A stretch of DNA of 64,000 bases, from assembly GCF_010365285.1 (NCBI RefSeq), contig NZ_CP048287.1:1-64000 (forward strand), given 5' to 3'. How positions within the stretch are numbered: position 1 is the first letter of the stretch; each line of letters starts with the position of its first letter. The translations under genes were made by a program, and so were the position numbers. The notes beneath the pieces were generated by a model that saw only the letters and a list, made by a program, of their open reading frames with translations, ran no database searches and was not told where the DNA came from. The DNA is from Paenibacillus rhizovicinus. GTDB lineage: Bacteria; Bacillota; Bacilli; Paenibacillales; Paenibacillaceae. Of the stretch, positions 8,009 through 16,708 are shown one piece after another.

Positions 8009-8653
8009 CTAATGATCCATGCCGAGTCCACGTTCGTAGGCATACCGCGCGAGCTGGACTCTGTTTTCAAGATGCAGCTTTTGCAAAATGTTTTTGAGGT
8101 GATTTTTCACGGTATGTTCGGAAATATTGAGGTGAGAAGCGATGTCTCGATTTTGCGCCCCTTTGGATACCCAGGTCAAGATCTCGGTTTCCCGGGGAGT
8201 TAGCGGCGTACTTTGCGGAGCTTTCTCGTGATCGACGAATTCTCTAAGGAATCGCATGGCAAGTTCCCGGGACATCGGTACTTCATCGAGCGCAACGGCT
8301 CTCAAATACGAATGCCAAGAGCTAGGATTTATGTTTTTAAGTAAATATCCTTGCGCGCCCCTCTTAATGGCTTCGAATAAATTCGTAATATCATCGGAAA
8401 CCGTCACCATGACGATCTTGATGTATGGGAACCGTTCTTTGATGATCTTGGTTGCTTCGAGCCCATCCATCTCCTTCATGTTGATGTCCATCAGAATAAG
8501 ATCGGGCATTTCGGCAACCGTCATATCGATCGCCTCCAAGCCGTTACGCGCCTCGCCAACGACCTCGAAAAAGGGATCCCCCTCGATAATTGTCCTTATG
8601 CCTTCCCTTGCGTCCGCGTGATCGTCGGCAATCAAGATACGCATCGGTTGCAT
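8009..8653 (-). CDS. NarL/FixJ-family response regulator
   Basis: 214 residues. The receiver domain has D10/D11, phospho-acceptor D56 (LILMDINM) and a Lys in GYLLKNI. The C-terminal LuxR-type helix-turn-helix includes LTPRETEILTWVSKG and NISEHTVKNHLKNILQKL. The start ATG 8653 is supported by GGAAGGGGAAA upstream; the longer frame from 8746 lies inside the thioredoxin gene. It is the last gene of the nos accessory operon, 16 nt after the ResA-like gene. It is the natural partner of the NarL-type kinase at 1423-2250, so the operon may carry its own regulator. Confidence 0.93.
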   Translation of the reverse strand: MQPMRILIADDHADAREGIRTIIEGDPFFEVVGEARNGLEAIDMTVAEMPDLILMDINMKEMDGLEATKIIKERFPYIKIVMVTVSDDITNLFEAIKRGAQGYLLKNINPSSWHSYLRAVALDEVPMSRELAMRFLREFVDHEKAPQSTPLTPRETEILTWVSKGAQNRDIASHLNISEHTVKNHLKNILQKLHLENRVQLARYAYERGLGMDH

Positions 8654-8669
8654 CCTATTTCCCCTTCCT

Positions 8670-9188
8670 TCATCCTTGCGTGAGCCAATCCGTAAGCTGT
8701 GAATCGGAGCCGAAAGCGCCCGAGGCAATCTTGGACACACGACCATCCGAGCCGATAAGTATGGTTGTCGGCAGCGCCTGTATCCGGTAAAGATCCGTTA
8801 TTTTCCCGACGGCATCGATGACAAGCGGAAACGTCAACCCGTTGGACTTCGCAAAGGCCTCAACGGTGCCTCGGGATTGGCCGATGTTCACGCCAATGAC
8901 AGTCGTATCGTCGCGTTGTCTCGCGATCCGCTGCATCACGGGCATCTCCTTGACGCACGGCGGACAATAAGTCGCCCAGAAGTGCAGGACGACGCGCCGG
9001 CCACGGTAATCCGAGAGACGAATCTCCTTGCCGTCCATATCCTTCAGGTCGAACGCTGGTGCAACTTTTCTCACGGCGGCGACTGCCGGATGTACAGTGC
9101 TTATCTGGCGCACGACCACCGCGGCCAGTACCGCAATGACCCCAGCAATGAGAACGATACTTAATCGCTTACGGAGTCGTTCCGTCAT
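8670..9188 (-). CDS. resA: ResA/TlpA-like thiol-disulfide oxidoreductase
   Basis: 172 residues: an N-terminal membrane anchor (about 11-28), then a thioredoxin fold with the active site WATYCPPC (C75, C78) and the cis-Pro segment QALPTTILI. ResA-type proteins reduce the CxxCH cysteines of apocytochrome c before haem attachment, which fits the cytochrome c at 7636. The start ATG 9188 has GGATGGAG 6 nt upstream and overlaps the end of nosF by 20 nt, indicating translational coupling. ATG at 9200 and a GTG or ATG at 9212 are less well placed. The gene symbol reflects family, not proven orthology. Confidence 0.85.
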   Translation of the reverse strand: MTERLRKRLSIVLIAGVIAVLAAVVVRQISTVHPAVAAVRKVAPAFDLKDMDGKEIRLSDYRGRRVVLHFWATYCPPCVKEMPVMQRIARQRDDTTVIGVNIGQSRGTVEAFAKSNGLTFPLVIDAVGKITDLYRIQALPTTILIGSDGRVSKIASGAFGSDSQLTDWLTQG

Positions 9189-9879
9189 GAGACGCTCCAT
9201 CCTTTCGCCCATAGAGGTTCCGGAGAGATGCCGATCTTCCTTCTTGAACGATTTTGCCTCCGCTCAGGAAGACGAGCCGGTCGGCGCAGGATTCGGCAAC
9301 GTCTAGCTGGTGCGTCGAGAACAAGACGGACTGTCCTTCATTCTTAACCGTCTGGACAAGATTGATGAATGTTTCCATCCAGAAAGGATCCAGCCCGTTC
9401 GTAGGCTCATCCAGTACGAGCAGCGCGGGTCTCGCGAGCAGCGCTTGCGCGAACAACAACCGTTGCCGCATTCCTTTGGAGAAGGCGGATACCGGTTTTC
9501 TCCGAACGTCTGAGAGTCCGACGAGCTCCAGGAGCTCGGGTACCCGCTCTTTCGGTGCTTTCCGCAGTTTCGACCAGAAGGCGAGATGTTCTTCCGCGCT
9601 TAGCCCGCCGCCGAAGCGGTAGTTGTCCGGCATGTAGCCGATGACCTCGGCATAACGGTACCGATCTCGCTTCCAGCTGAGTCCGTTTACGGTAATGTCG
9701 CCGCTGCTCTGCTGCAAGATCCCGGCAATCATGCGTAGAATCGTACTTTTACCGGCACCGTTGTCACCGCAGAGCGCGAGGATACTGCCCCTGTCTACCC
9801 TAAGGTTCAAGCCATCGATGATCGGTTTCTTGCCGATGGTTTTACTGACCATCCGCATCTCAAGCAATGCATTATCCAC
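9169..9879 (-). CDS. nosF: ABC transporter ATPase, NosF-like
   Basis: A 236-residue ABC ATPase with Walker A GDNGAGKST, the signature-region segment FSKGMRQR, Walker B LLVLDEPTNGLD and switch His in FSTHQLD. The start is GTG 9879 behind AAAGGAGG; the frame further upstream overlaps nosY and lacks support. With NosY it forms the NosFY transporter that works with NosD in maturing the copper sites of nitrous oxide reductase. Gene order nosD-nosL-nosY-nosF supports this over a generic exporter. It overlaps nosY by 8 nt. Confidence 0.88.
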   Translation of the reverse strand: MDNALLEMRMVSKTIGKKPIIDGLNLRVDRGSILALCGDNGAGKSTILRMIAGILQQSSGDITVNGLSWKRDRYRYAEVIGYMPDNYRFGGGLSAEEHLAFWSKLRKAPKERVPELLELVGLSDVRRKPVSAFSKGMRQRLLFAQALLARPALLVLDEPTNGLDPFWMETFINLVQTVKNEGQSVLFSTHQLDVAESCADRLVFLSGGKIVQEGRSASLRNLYGRKDGASHDGTTP

Positions 9880-10684
9880 GAATCCGCCTCCTTTCCCACA
9901 CGACATAGGAGACGCCGGCCGCCGCTCCGATGAATCCAACGAATAATAACGAGAATAATAATAAACCATACGGTCCCCTGACCCAAACGATCCAGTCATA
10001 ATACTCGGGCCCTAACGCGGATCCCCCGCCAAGACGAACAATGACGAACAATCGCACAAACTCTGCCGGATTTAACGCCGTCAACGCTAAGAGAATCGGC
10101 TTAATGAACCCGTAAGGTACAAAACCCAGCACCGCGATCAGAAGCGTAGGCCAGCCGATTACGGAGAAAAACCAAACAGAAACCCCGTAAATAAGCGCTT
10201 GCCAGCGATTTGAAGCTATCGTGCCGAGCCACAGAGCCACGGCGAGGAATAAGAGAACGAGTCCAGAAGAGAAGGCAATGAACAGGCCGAACGCTCCAAA
10301 CCGAATGCCGACAAGCGCCCCAACGACGCCTGTTAGCCCAAAGCCGAAGGCAACGATCGTGAGCATAACGATAGCCATTCCAATATACTTGCCGGACAAG
10401 AACGCGAACGTACTGAGCGGATAGGAGGAAAGCAGTTGCCAACTGCCCTCTTCCTTCTCCGACGTTAAGGTGAAAGTTCCAAGCAGCAAGGCCATCAGCG
10501 GCAGTAGATACAGCATAAGATTGAGCAGCGTGCCGGTGATACTCGAAAACCCTTCTACGTCGTTCTGCGCCTGAATGAGCAGCAGCGACAAGCTGAACAC
10601 GGAGAATAAGCCAAGGAACGAATAAGCCCATGGATTTCTAAAACCGATGCGGATCTCCCGGACCGCTATATGCCAGGCATTCAT
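9872..10684 (-). CDS. nosY: ABC transporter permease, NosY-like
   Basis: A 270-residue permease with six predicted helices. It starts MNAWHIAVREIRIGFRNPW, the usual ABC-2 opening, and has the family segment TLTSEKEEGSWQLLSSYPL (about 73-91) after the second helix. The C-terminus ends in a basic tail (WERRRIRG). Its start codon overlaps the nosL stop (ATGA at 10681-10684) and its end overlaps nosF, so the set is translationally coupled. It is the membrane partner of NosF and NosD in copper-site assembly. Confidence 0.88.
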   Translation of the reverse strand: MNAWHIAVREIRIGFRNPWAYSFLGLFSVFSLSLLLIQAQNDVEGFSSITGTLLNLMLYLLPLMALLLGTFTLTSEKEEGSWQLLSSYPLSTFAFLSGKYIGMAIVMLTIVAFGFGLTGVVGALVGIRFGAFGLFIAFSSGLVLLFLAVALWLGTIASNRWQALIYGVSVWFFSVIGWPTLLIAVLGFVPYGFIKPILLALTALNPAEFVRLFVIVRLGGGSALGPEYYDWIVWVRGPYGLLLFSLLFVGFIGAAAGVSYVVWERRRIRG

Positions 10685-11295
10685 TTCCCGGCCTCATCCT
10701 TCCCGTTTCCCGTGCCTCCCATATTCATCGTGTCAGAGGCGTTATCGCCGGTTTTTCCGCTGTCCATATCCATTTCGCCGTGCGCCTGTTCATCGTGCGT
10801 GGCACCGTCCATACCTTCCATGCCCTGCATCTGATCCATGTTTTGCGCCCAGTTATGCGTCGCCAGCTCATCGGCCGTCAACAGCTTGCCGACCTTCTGA
10901 TCATCGATGAATTGCTGAGCGGAAGAGCGATCCTTGAACGAATAGATTCCGTAAGCCATCGGCGACCGAAATGATGCATCGTAGGCGTAATAGGCCTCGC
11001 CGTACGGAATCCAGGTTAAGTCATCATAATCCCGTACGTATTCGGCGCCGATTTTCTCGTCCGGATTTTTCGTGCGCCACTCGTTCAAACAGCCGATGTC
11101 GTCGAAAAAATAGGTTTTCCCCTTCGTCGTGGTCAATTGGACGGCGAATGCGTCGTCCTTAACCTGCATGTTACATATCGTGCACTTGGCAGTCGCCTCG
11201 TCAACCCCGACGGGCTTATATTGTTTCTTTGAACAGCCCGTAATCATAATGGTTACGATCACTAAAGCAATTATGGAAATCGTGTATTTATTCAT
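10681..11295 (-). CDS. nosL: NosL-like copper chaperone lipoprotein with Met/His-rich tail
   Basis: A 204-residue lipoprotein with lipobox ITGC (C21). The NosL copper site CTICNM (C38, C41, M43) is followed by the NosL/MerB-like fold (YFFDDIGCLNEW). The start ATG 11295 has GGAAGGAG upstream and overlaps the nosD stop by 4 nt. Beyond the usual NosL length, the last 45 or so residues are low complexity and rich in Met, His and Asp (QMQGMEGMDG, HGEMDMDSG, MNMGG), which resembles copper-binding tails. NosL delivers Cu(I) to nitrous oxide reductase; the tail could buffer copper at the cell surface, by inference. Confidence 0.92.
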   Translation of the reverse strand: MNKYTISIIALVIVTIMITGCSKKQYKPVGVDEATAKCTICNMQVKDDAFAVQLTTTKGKTYFFDDIGCLNEWRTKNPDEKIGAEYVRDYDDLTWIPYGEAYYAYDASFRSPMAYGIYSFKDRSSAQQFIDDQKVGKLLTADELATHNWAQNMDQMQGMEGMDGATHDEQAHGEMDMDSGKTGDNASDTMNMGGTGNGKDEAGK

Positions 11296-12659
11296 TGTCT
11301 TCTCCTTCCGAATTGTAAGATGATCCCGCTCGCAACGAGGAGCAGAACCGTACCTGTGGCGAATAAAGCAAACTCCGGTCCGCCGGTACCTGAGCCGGCG
11401 ATTTCGTTCATTGCCGGCTTCATGAGCGGCATTAAGTCGCTCGCCCATTCATCTCGGTTCGTTTCGAACAGACTCTCGAGGAAAAGCATGCCAGGCGACC
11501 GGAAAAAGAGCTGGTAGGCAGGCGTCTCGTTTGTTAGCCGTTGAAAGAATGGATTAATAACGTAAGCCGTGTTGCTCGCCCCATCGCCGTCGGAATCGAT
11601 GCCTCTGTACGCGTCCCAGTAATTCGCCTTCAATTCGTTATTCTTGCTTTCCGTTGCTTCGGCCTCGATGACATTGCCGATGAAATCGTTCACAGTGAAG
11701 CGGTTATTCTCGGCATCCAGCAATTGAATGCCCGTGAAGTTCCAAAGTACCCGGTTGTTTTGGATCGTATTGCTCGAAGATTGTTCAATATAAAGACCGA
11801 CTCGGTTGCCTTCGACAAGGTTATTCTCCACGGTGGACGTATGGACGTCGAATAGCAGCAGTCCTTGCGAGTTGACGTTCTCGTTTTGCTTCTCGAACCG
11901 GTTACCGGTTACGATGGCATCGTCCACGCCCATGACCATGGCACCCGTAATATTGGCATAGCCCTGGTTATCCCTCACGATGGTCTTTTTCGTAAACATG
12001 CAGTGAACGCCATAACGGGAATGATCGATTGCGTTGCCTGCGACTGTATTGCCATTGCTGCTTTCCAGATAGATACCATCATTCATGTCCGATACGGTAT
12101 TGCCGCTGATGACGTTCTGGTGCGAATCGAACAAATCGATGCCGTTTCGTTTGACCGTTTTACGTTTCCCTGCTGTTTCGTTTGCGTCTTCCATCCATTG
12201 AATTCTCGTACTTCCGATTGCCGCATGATCCGCTTTGCGCAATAGAATGCCGTAGCCTCGCGTGGATATCTGGAGCGATTCGAGTGTGACCTCATCCGCA
12301 GCGACGTACACGGCGGCGTTCTTGTCCCGGGCTTCGTGGACGACGCTTATACCTTCCAAGGCGGCGCCTCTAGCCGTAATCGTAATTGTTGACTCCTCGT
12401 CATTGTTCCGAATCGTGACGGTTCCTTCGCCCTCGAGCTTTATTGGACTGTTAATGGTGAATGACCCTTCATAAGTTCCGGCAGGGATACGCACGGTCTC
12501 GCCATCTTTGGCCTCGCGAATCAGCTGCTCAATTATGGAGACGCTGGAAACGGCGGTACTAGCATGCACCTTCGGAAGCCAACCTACGATGAACGTAAAT
12601 ATGATTATCAAAGCAATGACCTGAGGTTTTCGAGCCCGCATGCTGACGAGGATGTTCAT
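11292..12659 (-). CDS. nosD: NosD-like periplasmic copper ABC transporter substrate-binding protein
   Basis: 455 residues: a signal peptide or anchor (about 14-33), then a right-handed parallel beta-helix of CASH/NosD repeats (for example GIDLFDSHQNVISGNTVSD, GVHCMFTKKT, GLLLFDVHTSTVENN), the WDAYRGIDSDGDG motif, and a C-terminal membrane helix with an RRRQ tail. It works with NosF and NosY to supply sulfur or copper for the Cu sites of NosZ. It is the second gene of the operon, overlapping the lipoprotein gene by 4 nt and nosL by 4 nt. Confidence 0.95.
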   Translation of the reverse strand: MNILVSMRARKPQVIALIIIFTFIVGWLPKVHASTAVSSVSIIEQLIREAKDGETVRIPAGTYEGSFTINSPIKLEGEGTVTIRNNDEESTITITARGAALEGISVVHEARDKNAAVYVAADEVTLESLQISTRGYGILLRKADHAAIGSTRIQWMEDANETAGKRKTVKRNGIDLFDSHQNVISGNTVSDMNDGIYLESSNGNTVAGNAIDHSRYGVHCMFTKKTIVRDNQGYANITGAMVMGVDDAIVTGNRFEKQNENVNSQGLLLFDVHTSTVENNLVEGNRVGLYIEQSSSNTIQNNRVLWNFTGIQLLDAENNRFTVNDFIGNVIEAEATESKNNELKANYWDAYRGIDSDGDGASNTAYVINPFFQRLTNETPAYQLFFRSPGMLFLESLFETNRDEWASDLMPLMKPAMNEIAGSGTGGPEFALFATGTVLLLVASGIILQFGRRRQ

Positions 12660-13054
12660 TTCTGGACAACCAACTCGCTTTTCTTCGTCATATGCAGATC
12701 GTCTTGATACAAGTGGACATAGACCTTGTAAGTGCCTGCTTCCTTAAAAACATGGTCTGCCGTATACTCGCCGTTGTCGCCAAGCGTGGCGTTCACCAAA
12801 GCCGGCAGCGCCTTTAAATCGGATGTGCGAAGATCGAACTGTACCTGTGCCCCGTCAGTATCGTTCAAGCCGGTAATCTTGGCCGATAATTGAATCTTCT
12901 CTCCGATAACGGCCGGTGACGGGTTTGTAGAGAGCGTCACCTTTATCGCGGCCGGATCTTGCCCCGCTGTCTCTTTGGTGGAGGAGCACCCCGTAATCAA
13001 CATGCAGATCATTAGGCAAGCTACCAGAATACTTGCTGCGTATTTCAATACCAT
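12656..13054 (-). CDS. YtkA-like lipoprotein, first gene of the nos accessory operon
   Basis: 132 residues starting at ATG 13054 behind AAAGGAG. It has a hydrophobic signal with lipobox LITGCSS and a beta-rich domain (KVTLSTNPSPAVIGEKIQL, GTYKVYVHLYQDDLHMTKK). The DLHM segment supplies His and Met that could bind copper. It overlaps nosD by 4 nt (ATGA). In related clusters nosZ stands directly upstream; here no nosZ is found and this gene opens the operon. It is placed in the YtkA/FixH-like group with moderate confidence. Confidence 0.75.
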   Translation of the reverse strand: MVLKYAASILVACLMICMLITGCSSTKETAGQDPAAIKVTLSTNPSPAVIGEKIQLSAKITGLNDTDGAQVQFDLRTSDLKALPALVNATLGDNGEYTADHVFKEAGTYKVYVHLYQDDLHMTKKSELVVQK

Positions 13055-13200
13055 CACTCCTTTCTCGTTCTTTTCCGTACTAAGTGTACCCGTTGCAAGC
13101 AGCATCTAACATGACTCCTTCGAGCTAATCCCGCGAGGAAATATGGCGATTTAATAGCAGTTCGTACCGAGTAGACGACTCACAAGCCTGTTATTTTCGA
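13055..13200 (-). promoter_or_regulatory. Leader and promoter region of the nos accessory operon
   Basis: This is the only gap between a minus-strand terminator (13202-13232) and the first operon gene, so the operon promoter must lie here. I could not pick a confident -35/-10 pair or an FNR/CRP-type palindrome by eye. Confidence 0.4.
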
Positions 13201-13201
13201 C

Positions 13202-13232
13202 AAAAAAAGAACGCTCCCGTAGAGAACGTTCT
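13202..13232 (-). terminator. Rho-independent terminator facing the nos operon
   Basis: On the minus strand AGAACG..CTC..GAG..CGTTCT forms a stem followed by seven Ts. It would end transcription of a minus-strand gene located beyond 13232. No such gene is present now, which suggests that something upstream of the nos operon, possibly nosZ, has been lost. Confidence 0.75.
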
Positions 13233-13596
13233 AAATACAAATCCCTTTCCCCTGATGGATATAATGAAAACCTAACCACGCACAATGCAGGAAAGATTGG
13301 TGGATCCATTACTCGCAGATTGGTTCATTGCCGAGCAAAGCCTGGGCGGAGCAAATAATTTCCGTTAACAAAAAAAGAAAAGGGCCGCTGTCGAAGCGAC
13401 CCTTTTTTCTTTGTATCCCGCGTCATAAGTCAATCAAATTGCAACGCATATCGGCATTCTTTTATTCGATCGACAAAACCATTGTTTTGGGAAGGTCTGT
13501 GCTTTCCATAATGGAGAGAGCACGCAGACAATTCTTCGCTTGGCTTGGCTCAGCCTCGCTACTCATTTTTATGGAACCGGGGCGAATTAACTTAAT
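13233..13596. other. Non-coding remnant stretch
   Basis: No supported gene. It contains a bidirectional terminator at 13374-13410. A 90-codon plus-strand frame (13328-13600) runs through that terminator and has no ribosome site, so it is not accepted. Confidence 0.55.
13374..13410. terminator. Bidirectional terminator (copy 1 of a repeated hairpin)
   Basis: AAAAGGGCCGCT and AGCGACCCTTTTTT pair around GTCGA, with an A-run on one side and a T-run on the other. Nearly the same 30-nt sequence recurs at 18954-18983. Confidence 0.8.
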
Positions 13597-15273
13597 TTAG
13601 TATCCCGTTTTGTGAATTTGAATGATCTTTCGAATAAAATCTCTACTTTGGTCATCCATATTACTATTAAGGTAAAAATTCTTTATTATAGTACCGCACA
13701 TATCCTTATCTGCTCTACTTGCTCTCCCGTTACTGGCCATTACCACGTCGGTGTATTCATCGATTAAACTTAAAATACCTTTATCATAATTGTTTTTATA
13801 TCTGCTCTTAGAAATATCTTCCCTTTTAACATTGCCATCTATAGGAATTCCCTCCTTGCTGCATGCAACCTGAATCTGCAAGATCTGTTCATCAAATTCC
13901 ATACCAAGCTGATTTATTTTTTCGTGTATGTAGCCTTCAAAGTACATATTTAATATCGCATTCTCTTTGTGAGACTTGAACATAGGAATTCGATCAACTA
14001 ATATACGCTGGTATTTCGTAGTGCTCGATCCAAGGTTCTCCAGTACTCCGCATTTATTCAAGGACGAAATATAATTGTACATCGTAAAGATGTAGTTGAT
14101 TGGTTTATCATTTTGATGTCTGGTCCGCAGAAGTCCATCTTTGCGTAGTGCAATAAACTTTTCCTTTACGTCATCCAACCAAATTTTATGATCCTTTTGC
14201 TTTTTAAAAACACTTCGCTGTCTTTTATTCAAGATCTGATCAAAGATCCATAATTGCCATAATTGCGGTGGCGTAACAATCAAATCACTATGTTCCAGGG
14301 TTAAATGAAACATCCCTGGGAAGTTCTCTTTTGTCAGATGATACCTCGATGCCAACGTCTGAAATAACCGCAACTCTTTCGGAGTAAAGTCCTGCATAAA
14401 AGAACCCCGATTTTTAAGGATATCGGAGTAATGGGCATTAAATCTTTGCGAATCCTGACTCTCCTTTTCTTCTCTCACCCTTTTCCTAAACTCCGCTTCC
14501 TCTTGTTGCCTCCTTCTCTGCATCTCAAGTGATCGTCGACGCCCCTCCTCCTCTAGGGCCTTCTTACGAATTAATTCCTCCTTTTGAATAAGATAATTTT
14601 CATAACTCAACAGCCATATCCGATCGTTGACTACCCTAACATTTTTTAAATTGTCGCAAAACTGCTCAGGGTCGTATATTCGGCCAGCACCACCATAACC
14701 ATCTGCGATAAACGTAACAGTTTCGTTTTCAGGATTAAAGTAAGATAAAAGCTTGTGTTGTTTATAAATCTCAGATTCAAGACTAATTATTTTGCATTCC
14801 ATTGATTCATACCGTAAAATGTCCTCATTTAATATCCAAACATCCTCAACACCTGCAGATGCGTACAAATCATGACGTTCTCTCCAAACTGCACCCGTAA
14901 TTCTTGAACATTGAAATTCGAATGCAAGCCTCTGACCATCTGGATGGAGCAACATCACATCGGAACGTTGCTTTGTTTCGGATATAAAATATTCCAATTC
15001 TACACGGCTGCCTGGATAAATCACGTTAAGCCAATTGTACAAAGCTAATTTTCCTGATCGATGTGCGGCGCTCTCTGGCTCACTATATGGATTGGGATTT
15101 GCGCATCGTGTTTGGTGATAAAAATGAGGGGTTTTTGTACCCGCCCTAAATCGGACGAGCGAGGAACAATCTGGACAAACTAGTTCTGCACCTTTACTTA
15201 TTCCGCGTAAAATTGCTTCATCTTCAAAAAGTGAATAGAAGCGTTGTCCTTCTCTATTCTCAGCGACAAACAA
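13597..15273 (-). CDS. CoiA-like competence/nuclease-fold protein
   Basis: 558 residues from TTG 15273 with AGGAGG 9 nt upstream. A CoiA-type N-terminus has a zinc-ribbon-like segment (CPDC ... PHFYHQTRC, about 33-57), then a PD-(D/E)xK nuclease core: RSDVMLL supplies Asp and FEFQCSRIT supplies the E-x-Q pair (about 106-128). After about residue 230 there is a long charged coiled coil (EEEGRRRSLEMQRRRQQEEAE), then a helical region with no recognised domain. CoiA proteins act on incoming DNA during transformation; mobile-element homologues may be defence or DNA-processing nucleases. An IS256 element is inserted about 50 nt upstream of the start and may have cut it off from its promoter. Confidence 0.8.
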   Translation of the reverse strand: MFVAENREGQRFYSLFEDEAILRGISKGAELVCPDCSSLVRFRAGTKTPHFYHQTRCANPNPYSEPESAAHRSGKLALYNWLNVIYPGSRVELEYFISETKQRSDVMLLHPDGQRLAFEFQCSRITGAVWRERHDLYASAGVEDVWILNEDILRYESMECKIISLESEIYKQHKLLSYFNPENETVTFIADGYGGAGRIYDPEQFCDNLKNVRVVNDRIWLLSYENYLIQKEELIRKKALEEEGRRRSLEMQRRRQQEEAEFRKRVREEKESQDSQRFNAHYSDILKNRGSFMQDFTPKELRLFQTLASRYHLTKENFPGMFHLTLEHSDLIVTPPQLWQLWIFDQILNKRQRSVFKKQKDHKIWLDDVKEKFIALRKDGLLRTRHQNDKPINYIFTMYNYISSLNKCGVLENLGSSTTKYQRILVDRIPMFKSHKENAILNMYFEGYIHEKINQLGMEFDEQILQIQVACSKEGIPIDGNVKREDISKSRYKNNYDKGILSLIDEYTDVVMASNGRASRADKDMCGTIIKNFYLNSNMDDQSRDFIRKIIQIHKTGY

Positions 15274-15326
15274 GTAATTCTACCTCCTAGAAGACCTTCC
15301 GACTCCCAATTAGTTGAGTACATATA

Positions 15327-16662
15327 GAGTCTGTAAAATACTTTGTGTAAACTCTCAACCCTATTAAAATGAAAGTAACAGAAAGGTTGGGGAGTACACA
15401 TGGGGTTATGGACAAAAGAGCAGCTGCGGGCATTTATTAAGGAGAACAAGCTGGTCACCGCGCAAGATGCTCAGAGCGCATTGAAAGACTTGTTCGCCGA
15501 GACGATTCAGGAAATGTTAGAGGCCGAGATGGACACTCACCTTGGCTACGAGAAACACGAGACGAAAGCTAAAGTCTCCTCCAATAGCCGGAACGGCAAG
15601 AGCAAGAAAACCGTCATGAGCGAGTACGGTGAACAGGAGATCCTGGTTCCTCGTGACCGGCTAAGCGAGTTTGAACCGCTTGTCGTGAAGAAGCACCAAT
15701 CGAACGTTACCGGCATCGAGGACCAGATTGTGGCACTGTACGCGAAAGGTGTCTCCACGCGAGACATTCAGGATCACTTAGAACAGGTATACGGGATCGA
15801 GGTCTCGCCCACGCTCATTTCCAATGTCACCAACAAGTTGCTACCACTCATTAAAGAATGGCAGAGTCGGCCGTTGCAGGGCGTTTATGCGGTCGTTTTT
15901 CTGGATGCCATTCACTTCAAAGTTAAGCAGGACGGTGCGATCGTGAACAAGGCCGCGTACATGGTCATCGGGATCGATTTGGATGGAAATAAGGATGTCT
16001 TGGGCATGTGGATCGGCGAGAACGAGTCGTCCAAGTTCTGGCTTAGCGTCCTAAACGACCTTCGGAATCGCGGCGTGCAGGACATCCTGATCACCTGTGT
16101 GGACAATCTCAAAGGCTTCACAGAGGCGATCTCTGCCTGCTACAGCAAAACGGAGATTCAGAAATGCATCATTCACCAAATCCGCAACTCGACTCGCTAT
16201 GTATCCTACAAGGACCTCAAAAAGGTTACCGCGGACTTGAAGCCCATCTACAAAGCCGCGACGGAAGAGCTGGCGTTGCTTGAGCTCGACCGTTTTGAAG
16301 AAGCGTGGGGAAGCAAGTATCCGCTCATCATCCGATCGTGGCGCAACAACTGGTCTGAGCTCTCCACCTTCTTCAAATACCCGCCGGAGATTCGGAAACT
16401 TATTTATACAACGAATATGATTGAAAGCTACCACAGACAGCTTCGTAAAGTAACCAAGGGCAAGAGCATCTTTCCTACCGACGAAGCATTGCTCAAAATG
16501 CTCTATTTGGCGACGATGGATGTTGTTCGCAAATGGACGGGTCGGGTACAGAACTGGGGGCAAATCCTCCTCCAGCTCTCCGTCTTCTTCCCCGATCGCA
16601 TCGGTCAGCATTTACGCTAAAGATTCACTGGTAGTAGTTTACACAAAATTATTGACAGACCC
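15327..16662 (+). mobile_element. Complete IS256-family insertion sequence, 1,336 bp
   Basis: The ends are GAGTCTGTAAAATACTTTGT on the left and, read inward from the right, GGGTCTGTCAATAATTTTGT, forming roughly 26-bp imperfect inverted repeats. An 8-bp target duplication, TACATATA, flanks it exactly (15319-15326 and 16663-16670). The single intact transposase gene and intact duplication suggest a recent, possibly active insertion. Confidence 0.95.
15400..16620 (+). CDS. IS256-family transposase (DDE, MULE-like)
   Basis: 406 residues, full length for the family. The DDE triad is visible: VFLDAIHFK, ITCVDNLKGF and NMIESYHRQLRK. The N-terminal region has the usual METHLGYEKHE-like segment (here MDTHLGYEKHET) and the NSRNGKSKKT motif. 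GGGGAG lies 6 nt before ATG 15400. No internal stop or frameshift is seen. It catalyses copy-out-paste-in movement of the element through a circular intermediate. Confidence 0.97.
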   Translation: MGLWTKEQLRAFIKENKLVTAQDAQSALKDLFAETIQEMLEAEMDTHLGYEKHETKAKVSSNSRNGKSKKTVMSEYGEQEILVPRDRLSEFEPLVVKKHQSNVTGIEDQIVALYAKGVSTRDIQDHLEQVYGIEVSPTLISNVTNKLLPLIKEWQSRPLQGVYAVVFLDAIHFKVKQDGAIVNKAAYMVIGIDLDGNKDVLGMWIGENESSKFWLSVLNDLRNRGVQDILITCVDNLKGFTEAISACYSKTEIQKCIIHQIRNSTRYVSYKDLKKVTADLKPIYKAATEELALLELDRFEEAWGSKYPLIIRSWRNNWSELSTFFKYPPEIRKLIYTTNMIESYHRQLRKVTKGKSIFPTDEALLKMLYLATMDVVRKWTGRVQNWGQILLQLSVFFPDRIGQHLR

Positions 16663-16708
16663 TACATATAAGGTACCGCTACATATAAAAAACGCTCTTA
16701 TTCTAATG

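Noticed and set aside
13328-13600. 90-codon plus-strand ORF between the nos operon and the CoiA gene
   Set aside because: It reads straight through a bidirectional terminator, has no ribosome site and no family resemblance.
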